The translations under genes and the position numbers were made by a program. This document shows, piece by piece, positions 12,201 to 24,200 of a stretch of 64,000 nucleotides of DNA. Numbering within the stretch: position 1 is the first letter of the stretch; each line of letters opens with the position of its first letter. Under the pieces are notes generated by a model. That model did not search any database. It saw only the letters and a list, made by a program, of their open reading frames with translations, and was not told the DNA's origin. The stretch comes from Acanthococcus lagerstroemiae (Eukaryota; Arthropoda; Insecta; Hemiptera; Eriococcidae): the NCBI GenBank assembly GCA_031841125.1, contig CM063108.1, positions 67,304,344 to 67,368,343 on the forward strand, in the 5' to 3' direction.

Positions 12201-15200
12201 CTAAAAGGCACTGTTTATCAAACGACGGTACAGCGAGGTCTACGACTTTACTTTGCAAAACCCATAATGTATCTCTAAATCGTGTTCATACTGTGTAACC
12301 TGTTAATATTCTCTTAATACTAGTTGTGACTTATCAAGACTACACTAAGACTCCGAGAGGAATTATCTGGACTTTCGACAGTGTCAAATCACATATGAAT
12401 TTCTAAATACTCTTCTGAAACATGTCCAGATTCTGCGTAACTTCACAGCTTGATTAGAACTACGTTGAACCCCAGTCAAAACTACGCTAAACCTCACTAA
12501 GACCATACAAAACTCCTGCAAACCTTGTTAGGATTCGTTATGACTCGGTAAAACCAGCTCAGATTTTGCTGAAAATTGTTAAAACCACAGAAAACTGGTA
12601 GAATTAGTTAACACTGGATTGAGACTCACCAGGACCAGTCAACACCATTTTAGGACTCTTGTAAGTCTGGTAACACACAAAGTTTACTAAAGCTTGTTCA
12701 GACTCGATAAGATTTGGTAGAATTCATTACGACTCGTTAAGACCCGTTCAGTTTCGTTACAACTACGTTAAGACTGGACAAGATGAGTGACTATCCAATG
12801 AAATTCATTAAACCTACACTCAGTAATTTTCCTGAAACCCGTCAAAATAGGTTAAGACTAAAAATTCTTTAGGATTAGGTTATGAAACACGAACACTCTG
12901 ATACATTTTTTGTGAAGACTCGTTGAGATTGAGTGACGTCTCTCTAAGACGATTCTAAAATTCTAAAACTTGTTAGGACATGCTCGGACTCTTAAGATTT
13001 TTTAAGATTCTGGTACAGCTCATTAACTAAGGATCATTACAATAATTATTTTGAAACTCATTCAGTCCTCTTAAGGTTATGTTAGTGATTCTCGGTAAAC
13101 TTATTCGAGTTCTAGGACAAAGCAATTTTGTGAATCAATCGAACAGGGGCTCATTCCGAAAAAAGAAATGGGCGCCTAAAAACTCAACTTTATATTAGGG
13201 AAGCCTCCCGTACTTGTCTATTTCGGTACCTATTCGTGATGCCACTGTAAACAGATACACGGTCTCGGAGTCCAATCAAAGTGAAGTACATGGAGACTTC
13301 TGAACAATGTAACGAAGTTCATACCTCGTTGGCGTTTGTATGGGTCTCACAATTTAAGATCGACCTCCTTCCTAAATCACTACCACTTAACGTTATCTAT
13401 AGGCCTCATGGACACAAACGTGGTATCTTGGAAATTCATACAGCCGAGTCGGGCGAACAGAAAAGGAAGCGGTGCATTTTCCTCCCCGATCATTTCTTGA
13501 CTCCCTCATAGTGAATGCTATTTCCCACTGACGGATCCAATGAACCTAAACGAGAGGGGCCAAGGCCTTTTTATTAGATTAAGCTTGAAAATGTTGCGAA
13601 AAGAATAGAAAAAATCGTAAATCCCGACCCATTTTTTACCCAAAATCAGTTTTGTTAAATTCATAAGTTTGCTCACGATTTTGTGTACCTACACACATGA
13701 GTAATCCTAAAAAAAAAAGCATATTTCATTATTACATAGATCGAGTGTCTCATGCACACTTGACCTAAGTGACACTTTGACGAAAAGTGAGTTTAATACA
13801 TATTCTTATAGATCTCGATTCCCTCTATCGGGCTACACTCGCAAATGAGAATTACTTCCTTTTTTGCCCGATAGATGGCGTAAACCATTTGAGCCACGTA
13901 TATAATACAACGTTATTTATAATTTTCAAATCGCTCTCCTGAAAAAAAACAAAAACAGTTTTTGTCACTTAGGTCAAGTGTGCATGAGACACTCGATATA
14001 TACATTTTCAGAAGTATGATTTCCTCTATTTTTTACGGGGGATCGTCAGTATATGTGCCCCCAATGTGATTTCTAGCGTTCTACTCAATTCATCTCCACG
14101 GGGAAAGGGAGCAGGGGGTTTCCAAAATTTAGTGTCCACTACGTAAGCATTTTTTTCGTAGTGACTACAAAAAATGAACCACGACGTAAGAATTTCTTTT
14201 GTAGTGGCTGTAAAAAAAATATCGAAATACTCAGATTGGTAAGGTATTTCAATAGATTTAAATGTTGAAAATTACTCATAATCATTTTTTTAGCCTCAAA
14301 TTTCAATTATCAACAAGTTTTCCCAACCATTGCCGCTACGAAAGAAACAAGAAGGTAGTCCATTACCATAGAAAAACTTGTTGATAACTGAAATTTGAGG
14401 CTAAAAAAATTGTTATGAGTAATTTTAAACATTTACATCTTGAAATACTTACCAATTTGAGTATTTCGACCTTTTCCCCAGGCGACCATGCCGCCAACAG
14501 ATGAGAACCGATAAGCCACTACCGAACAGAAGACTGAAGCAATGCAGCTACTTTGGAGCATGGAAGGTATAATCAGGGAGCCAGTACTAGCAAACGAAAA
14601 AAATCGCCACTACGCAAGTTCTTTACCAAACTTTGACCTTATTTTGAGGTCGTGTGATGCATATTTGGTCATCATTCTAGGTATCAACGTTTTTTCTTAT
14701 CTTTATCAGTGAAATTAATTTTTTTTTCCTTAACAGAAAGATTAATTCATTTGCGCCATTTTGCTAGTCTGAAGATTCACGAACATGATTAGTAACCGCC
14801 ACTACGATGAAATTTTTTAATACGTTCGTTGATTTTGCGGAATACGGGGGTGGGAGCTCTCATGTTCATAACTGGAAAAGTTTGAAAATACAATGTTCTA
14901 TGCAAAAAAAAAAAAAAAAAAAAAAAAAACAGTCTGGATCAACCACTGAGATTTTCTATTCACTTTCGGTTAGGAAATACAAAAATGCATCTGAGATAAG
15001 CTTCTTTATGATTGTGACATGAAACGAATCTACTGATTTCAAGACAAAACATTAGTTGTCCCTGAAATTTCTCAAGATACCTTTTTATCAACTTGTTGAA
15101 TACGTCTTCATTTTTCTTCAACTGATGGGCAGCAGACGGGGGAGGGGGTACAGCAAATAATACTCTCTGTACCCAACCCTCAACTTTTTTTTTTTTTTTG

Positions 15201-18200
15201 AAATGGTAGAATATAAAATGTAATCTTGTACCGTATCATTCCGACACCACTGGCACCAAATGTCACAGGAACATCGATTTGTATATACCAACCTGTAATA
15301 CTTAAGTCCTTCGTATAGCACTGCTAAGATAAATATTCCAATCATCGAGCCTACTAGGCCTCCGACAGAACTGAACGTCCAAAAACTGAAAAGAACCGTC
15401 TCGGTGTAACCGAAGTGAAAGCTCATCTGAAAATAAGAAGAAAAATATTAGAGAATTCGAGTTATGCGTTTATTAAAACATTCCAATCGTACTTCCACGT
15501 GCACATCAAGATCGATAAGAAGAGGAAACCACGGTCATTATCGAGGAACGACGAATGAAGACTAGATTAGAGCTGCTGTTAATAGGGACGTACGGTATCA
15601 TAAAGGGATATAGGCCATGAAACAAGTACTCAAAAATAAAGCATACTTAATTGTATTTTGTCACACAGATACTTTTAGAAAATCCAGTAAATATTGTTCG
15701 CTATTATACGATACAAAAATTCGCTGAGTAAGCCCTCATAAATCGCAATGGCCAGGAGGTCTGCGGAGGGCACTTGAAGGTATTCCTCTTTTTCGAGGTA
15801 ACTGGCAATCGTACATATGAAAAATCAGACAAAGACCAATCACATTGGTTTTCGTAATTTGAAATTTTCTCAGATTTTTTTCTCCGAAATATTTTATGCC
15901 GTGAAGAGGCGACAGGAGAAATAGGAGTAACAGGAGCTACCCCCAAGCGATCCCCCTATTCTGACGCAGGCCCATTCGGGGAATTTCCGGGATATGGGGT
16001 GCGGAGTCCCGGGGCCAATTTGGCATGCGTGCTTCGCCACACGCCTCTCCATCATCAATCAACTGTATTCCATACCGGGCCGGGGGACAATTAACCCATT
16101 AAGTACCAACTTGTTTCGACCAATTCTACCAAAAAATTTTCTCTGCCTATGTGTGTCATTCAAACATACTTTAGCTCGTATTTTGAAATGACACACAAGA
16201 AATCAAGCAAGTATGAGTGATCCTCCCTTCCACCCCTTCCCCCCTCAAAAACTTTCCAGAGTTGGCAAATTTAGCAAAATCGATCTTCAATTAGTAAAAT
16301 TAGGTCAATAGTCAGAAACGTTTCAATAACTGACTTTTGTCGATGGGCAGTTTTTAAATTTTCAGAAGGTAAAATTGAGTTTTCTCACTTCCGATCTCAA
16401 GGTCGTTTCGGTACATCCCTACCATAAAGAGGGTGGAAATGAGATTTCTTTTCATATTCAACTACAGTATCCATGTACAAGACAATGGAGAAGTCGATAC
16501 ACTTTTATTCCATTTCTTGTTCGAGTATTGAAATGACACGCAGGCTGGTGTGTTGAAATTGCACTCAAGTTCTCCCTTATCTATGTGTGTCACTTCAACA
16601 GGCACAAAATTATATACTGCAGATAATTTTATAATTTTCACGTATGACGTTTACAGCATTTCTATACATACACCGAACTGTCACAGAAATCTGAAGGCGA
16701 TTATAAATTGACTAATGTAGGTATTCCAAATTCTACTTTCCTTGGTTTGTGTACTAATTAGATACAGATGATGAAAAAATATCGTTTTCTCCCATTAAAC
16801 TATCCACAGTACTGGTTTTTGAAAACCAAGCTCTCTTCCATATAAAATGGACATACGTACTTATTTCCATATGTATTTTTATTTTCGAAGCGTGTTGTAA
16901 ATTCAGCACATACGTAGGAATGGAAAATGTGAAATGTGTTTAAAAGACACAGGGCAAATTCTGAGCAATCATTTGTGCCATTTTCACACGCATAGCACTT
17001 TAAGGTTAAGAATCAATGTGAAGATGGATTTACTATCGCAGAAGGGGAAAAACTAAAATGTGACAATTTTTGCATACAATAAACCAGGGTTAGCAGGTAA
17101 AAATACATTTAGTCGATGCAAAATAACTTTTTATTTTACATTTTGAATGCACTCGTAAAATAAATCAAAATGAGTAAAAAAAAAATCAAGTTCAATTTTT
17201 CAATTAAAATTTTTTAAATTTGCACACAACTGGAACTACAGTCAAAAATGGGCGTCTCCTTCATCATACAATTTTATAATGTATACTCCTCAAATTCACT
17301 AAAGGTAACTCGTAAGAAAGTAGAGGGTTTTATAGAAAGTGAATTACAAAAGACAAGTACAAAATAATTTTACAAAAATCGAGCAATTCGAGCCAAATTA
17401 AATTTTGACATTTTCCACCAAATTTCTTAAAATTTAAACTTGAAATTAAAAATTTTCAAAGAACAAAAACTAGCAAAGGATAATTATTAATAAATCTTAT
17501 AAATTACATTTAAAAAAAAATCATCGGACTTCGTGGTATCAGAAATTTTTACCTAAACTACTCTATTTATTTTATTTTACCGTCAAAATTTATTTAATTT
17601 CATGTCAATTATTTACTTCATAATTCTTTTTCAATTTTTCATTCTCATTTCTTATAATATCATTATCATCTGTCAATCATCAATTAATTATGTTTCTTTT
17701 TAGGCCGTTAGACCACCTTTCATTTTTTTTTTCGAAATCTTTCGAAACGTAAGTTTTTATCCGATAGAATATCAATTCCGGGAGTGAGACCTTCAAAAAG
17801 TTTTTTTTTTTTTTTAAATACACCCTAATTGTTTATGCATGTTATCTGGCGTTGATCCGCGAAGACAAATAGTATTGGTTCCTAAGGGGCAAATTCACTA
17901 AAAAAGAAAGAGATGTGTCTACTCGTACTCGGTAATAAACCGACACTCGAATTAGTATACAATCAATTTTGCGCCTACGTTCGGACTCTTGGTTTTTAAA
18001 ATTAAAAAAAAAAAACAAAAAAAAAACACTGATATTGAGAAAAAGTGACAAAAATGACTTTTCAAGTAAATGTGACTTTTGCGGGGAGAAAAAAAAAAAG
18101 AAGATAAAAGTGACTAGTTTTCTATCAATATTGTGTTGTTTGTCGACAACCTAAATTTTCCGTCCTCCAGAGAAATAAGCTGGAGGGTCTTGGGGACAAA

Positions 18201-21200
18201 ATTTCAAGAAAATAGGCAGCTGGAAGCCGCGAACGAACGAATCGGACGAATTTTTAGATCTTTTTTGCATAATAAACGCATTTTTCTGAAAGTCTGCTGC
18301 CCTTTAAAATTTGCTACTCGAAGCTAAAGTCTAAGCAACATAACGGGAAATCTGTCCAGTTCTATCTTATATTGGTCACGTAGTAAGCACGCCGAGGAAA
18401 AATTAGCTGAGTATCTCTTTTTTACGTAATCTACGTTATTCCGAAAAGCAAAAAAATTACTACTACCAATACTTTTCACATGAAAATGTCCAGTAAGCGT
18501 AATTTTAGTACGACCGATTACACCATTACGAATTTCGATCGCCAAAAATCAACCTAACTTACCTAAACATAGAATGAACGCGATTATAAAAAAGGGCCGA
18601 GCAGCAAACGCTATGAAAATCGAACGACAGCGGGTGCTAAAAAAATAATGAAATATATAGGTTATACAGCATACTTTGTCGTTTGATTTTTATGGAGACA
18701 CTTTCTTCATGATAGCGACCAGATGATTTTCGACAGAAATAGCGATAATAATGCATTCGAGAAAGACAACAAAGCACGAAAACGTTTTACCAAATTATTT
18801 ATGTCAACTGGTTTTAAATTGTTCGCGGTTTAAAATTCGCATTAGGGAAGTTCCACTTAATTTTTCAACTTATTAACATAAAATTACCTTATTTATTTCG
18901 GGTCGGAAGCCGGCCTCTGGTATCAGTGGAAGAGGACAATCAATATCTGCTGGGAGAAATTTCAGCTACAGCAATACGAGTATGTTTTATCCTATGCTAG
19001 CTGAACTACCTTTTAACTTAGTCGGCGGGGCACAATAATTATTTCTACAATCATCATATTTTTAGCAGTAATTGATCTGCGCAAACATGTAGATTGTATT
19101 CTACTTCCAAAGAAAAAAAAAAGCTCATACATGGGTGGAAGGGTAGAAACTGGAGTAGAAATTGACAAATCTTCACCAATCGCACCACATAACATTCGCG
19201 ATACCAATGACAAAACTGACCATACTTCATCGACATTTTGCACTTCCAATCTTGAAATATTCGACTTGACAATTCTGGTTCACCCATTTATCATGTACAT
19301 GAAAGTTGGCAAAATGATTAGCATACACCTTTTTGAAAATGACAAACTTAAAACCCATTAAATCATTTTACTTTCAATCAGAAATATATTGACGAAATTT
19401 GAAACATTTTGAAGACAAACGGACGGCGTCTTCTTTCATTGAAGAAGTTGGTTCACCCATTTTTCATCTGAAGGTGTGGTAACTGAGTGAATGCCTGATA
19501 CATTTTTTTTTTTGAATTCCAAACATTTTAGACAATTTTATCATTTTGCCTTTAATTAGGAATATACCTTCCAAACTTTGAGAAAATTTGAAAGAAAAAT
19601 GGCGTCGCCGTTTCCCTTTGAACATTCTGGATCTCCCATTTATGATTTAAATATCTAAATTGACTGAATGAGTGGCACACTTTCTTTTGAAAATTTCTAA
19701 CTTCTTATCAGTTTGCTCTCAATTAGGAATGTACCCTCCAGAAAAATGGTCTCATCCTTTTGAATTGACCTTTTGAATGGTTCATCGTTTACCTCTGAAA
19801 ATTTTTGGATCTCCCACTTAACACGTAAATGTGATAGTTGACCGGAAAATGAGTACTTTTTTTTTCAATTCCAAACTTCAAGCAATTCATCATTTTACGC
19901 TTAATTAGGAATAGCCCTACAAATTTAAGAAATTATGAACGGAAAATGGCATCGTCTTTGGCCTTAGAAGATTTTGGATCTTCCAAATCCCCGATGTCTC
20001 TGAAGTAATGCTTGAAAGGGCGGATCCCAGGGCTCGGGTTGCGAGTAAGATTAGGGGAAAAAACCAACATATAAATGCATAATCTGACTAATTAAGTGGT
20101 AATTATTTATTTTATATTTGAGTATTTCAGACTTTAGATATATCTTATAATTTAGCTTTCAGTTAGGAAGTTATCCTCAAGGTTTGAAATATTTCAAAGA
20201 AAAACTACTGTCGCCTTTTGATTAAAAAATTTTCAGCCAACTACTAACCATGCGCACGTGTCTATGTGTATGCTAACTAAATGAAAAGTACTCTTTTTTT
20301 TTGGGGGGGGGGGAAATTCTAAAGTTTAGCATCTTTGATTAGGAAGGTGCCTTTCAAACTTGAGAAATTTGAAGAAAAATGGATTCGGCTTGTTCAAAAC
20401 TCTTCAAGGGGTTCCCAAACTTGATCACGACTATGACAGTTCAAAACTCGCTTACCAGTTTTTCTGATTCTCCCAAACTCGATTATAGTCGTCCGAGAAA
20501 ATACGTTAAAAATTTTTCACAGATTTTGTTTGATACTTGACTTTGAGATTTCTTAGAAGTAATTAAAGACTCTCTGTTCATTAACTCAGATTTTACACAG
20601 GGTGTCTACCGGGTCCAAATTTTATAATTCCTTGACTTTTCCTTGACCTTTTCTCACTTTTTCCATAACCGTTTTACAGACATACAAATATAATCTTGTT
20701 CGTAGAACCTTACCAGGGGGGGGGGGGCTCACAATAAATCGAAACACTAAAAAATACTATGAAAAAGGATATTACATATGTAATTATCTGGAAATATTTA
20801 CGTTACTTTAAATTTACCTATAATTTAAAAAAAAATCGTGATAGTAATTTTGAGGAAATTTAAATAAAAAATATATGACTTTACATGACCACTGTCCAAA
20901 ATACATGACTTTTCCTTTACTTTCATGACTTTTCCTTTACTTCCTTGACTTTTTTGACCACTCTCCAAAATACTTGACTTTTTCTTGACTTTCTTGACTT
21001 CCTCGACCGGTAGACACCCTGTTACAAGACTTATTTAAGATTATGTAAGTCTTCTGTTCCGAATTTTCGCCAACCTAGAAACCGAACAATTTTCCCCCTT
21101 ACGATGGGAATAAAGAACTACACCATGAAACCTTTTGAAAAAAGGAAGGGTGATCTTCACTGTGATGCAGTCATTCCGGAACGAATGGGAAATAATTTAC

Positions 21201-24200
21201 TCAAACAGCAATTATAACATACTGTCAGATAAGCCTGTTAAGTATATCAGACTCGAATGTATTACTGTCGATGAAGACTAGGAACCCCGAGCCAAGCTCG
21301 AACTTAGTTTCGGCTTCGGGGTCTCGCTCCAGCAAATAATTTTTTCTAGGCTCCGGCTCCGGTAAACATTTTTTTCGGGATCTAACTCCAGCTCACCAGG
21401 AAAATGATGGGCTCCGAGTCCCTAATGAAGACCAACGATCACGGACGAGACAGAAAGAAAATAATTCTATACTCAAACTGCACGAACATTGTGCCCTTCA
21501 AGTCATTCTTCTTTTATGAAACCGGTACAAGATACCAGAACAATGCAATAATTGAAACATTAATCTAATTATTGAACGAGCTCGAGTGGAATCCGGATTA
21601 TGAATAAGAAACGTTATCTTAATCTGATACTCGATTTTACCGTGCCGTGGTACTGAGATAACAATTTTGGAGACACGCGACGATAGTGACTCTTCACCAT
21701 AAAATTCGTTCGTCGGAGCCATACGTGGTGGATAAAGGTACGTTGCCACCTCTACAATTTTCAACATTCTCAAGACAAAAGGGTTTGCTGCAATATAAAT
21801 CTGTTACAATTTTTTTTTTCTGACCTGCTTAACAAAATTACCAAACTCTGGTTTTTCGTTCTAAGGTCATCTAGAGACTCTTGAAAAATATAAACTAAAA
21901 TTTAAAAATTGAAATCAACGTAGAGAAGAAACAAGTTGTTGATCAAAAGCTACTTTCACAAGTTACAAAGTCATGTTGTCATCGGACACGCTCACATGTA
22001 TCCAGGAGCTATACGATGGGGAAGGGGGGATACCCTCAGTTTATATTCGCAGTCGGTAAAATCAGCTAAGTTAGATAATCACTCGACAAATTTAACTAAG
22101 TATGGACATTGTCATTGGTCGTGTGACCATCAACTTGTCAAACTGGATGGATTTCGGGTTCTGACTCGGCCAATGAGCCCCCTCCCCTCCCCCTCTATCC
22201 TTTGGTCTCGCGAGGCTCCTATGCGCAATACCCATTGTATTATTTTACTGAAAGAGGAAGGGGGTTCTAGGATAATTCTAACTTTTCCAGTTCGCTCAAA
22301 ATTTGTAGACGGCTAGTGCTCTAAAGCTGATATTTGGCAACAAAATAATATACGAAATTTCAGCCCACTGACGAGATTACCTCGCTGTGCCCAGCTACCC
22401 ATACTTCTTACGAATGAGTGCATCTTGAGTTTTGCAACTTGAAACTAACCGGAACTAAGATTGCTTAATCAAAAACGTTCGATACTAGCTCAGTCGTTCT
22501 GGATAACCTCTACAATGCTCTACAGAAATAAAAAACTTTTTTTATGCAACCGGTTCTCACAGATACTCATGTGAGCATAAAATATCTCCGAATAGGGGTT
22601 AAAACTTCGAATAAAAGTTCATTTTTTACCGTCGCACTTGATTTAGACGTGTTTAGGGACACCGAATTCGATTTTGAAAGTAGTTTTTGCATCCGACTCC
22701 CTGAAGAGGTTCGTTCAATAAACGCGAACTCGATTTGCAGATCGTAAAAAGTTTTTTCTAATTAAGAGGAGAGAGATTTAATAGAAAACACTGAGCATAA
22801 TGCAACAATAGCGATTTCTTGGCATCTGCAACTAAAAGCCGAGAATAAAGAACCAAAATCAGTCCAACATTAAATCTAAAACTGCATCTTTGACTCCCTG
22901 ATTTCTCAACATCAACCTAGCTGATTGGCAACTTAGTGAATTGTGATAAGTCTTGACGTCTGAATGAATTTCGGCAAAATTCTTAATCAGACTTAATGGG
23001 TTTAAAATGGTCTTCACCGAGTTTTAGTGAATCCTGATGAGCTCACAAAGTTTTTACAGGCTGGCAAACAATGTTCAGCTTATGTTTCCGAACTTTAAAC
23101 TCTTCATGCACGAAAAATGTAGAAACTGTCTCGGTTTCAACTACAACCGAAAACTAATATCGGTTCCAAATTTGTCTGGCTCTCTGTATCGAATACGGCA
23201 CCGTTAATCACTTCACTTTCCAGCATTCGATGCCTCCTCTTGTCCTCCGAGAAAAAACCGAGCCGAAAGCCAAGATCTCAAATTCGAGTGATCTAAGAGC
23301 TACAATCTTTTTGAAGAAGTAGCCTTGTGCTGCTTGTGCTGTTGACACTTAAGCTTTCGGCAATTTTTGGTCACAGAGATTTGGCATTCGGCTACTGGGA
23401 ACACTCTATTCATTGACCAACATCAACTACTAAAACTTTCAAGTCGGCCCAAAAATTAGACCACCTTTCATTTTCTTCGAACCTCCCTCCTCCCCAATCC
23501 TACACAAGCTATGAGAGACCTCGGAAATATGCATTATCTTACCGCCGTCTAAAAACCAAGCCTTGAATTCATTCCCCCAGGGAATGGATCGGGAAGGGAA
23601 TCGCATCTACCATCTGAATGTCAAAAAATTATTAACTGGAAATCGTTTTTAGTGTCCATTTCGGAGGATGAGTGAACTTGGTAATATTCATTTATAGGGT
23701 GTATCAATTCATTTTTTCTTCTTCTGTAGGCCAGAGCGCTTATTTCGGCTGTTATGCCATCATCAGTGCTGATGATGGCATAACAGCCGAAAGCACTCTG
23801 GACTACAGAAAAAGAAAAAATGAATTGACACACCCTTCAAATGGAACTGAAAATCGACCCCTGTCTCGATATTTCATTTTTGGCCATTTATGACCCGCTT
23901 TTTTGAAGCCTACCCCTGTGGTCGGAACTCAAACTGGGACATTTTCTGATTTAATATATTTGATCAGCATCGAATTAACTTCCAAAATCAATGAGAATAC
24001 ACTTTTTACGCTGTGACAGGCCGAGAAAATTTTTTTAGTAGAAAATGTCAATTCCATAAGATGGAGAAAAGCTTTAAGGCACGTGTTCCTCTCACCCGAT
24101 CGATCTCAAATTTTGCAGGAATTTTTATTTTGTTTTATTAAAACCCATATAAAAGGCGTCCCTGAAATTCCGATGACTGAAAAGTCAGTCATCCAATCAT

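Noticed and set aside
14905..14930. Poly-A tract as a retrotransposon tail
   Set aside because: No recognisable element body precedes it; treated as a simple homopolymer.
15118..15292. Extension of the Ctr1 TM1 frame beyond 15293
   Set aside because: The frame stays open by chance past the donor at 15292; the homologue continues in the exon at 9850-9948, and the phase confirms splicing.
21936..22316. 126-codon plus-strand frame in Ctr1 intron 1
   Set aside because: No domain, no splice or poly(A) support, and composition like the surrounding intron DNA.
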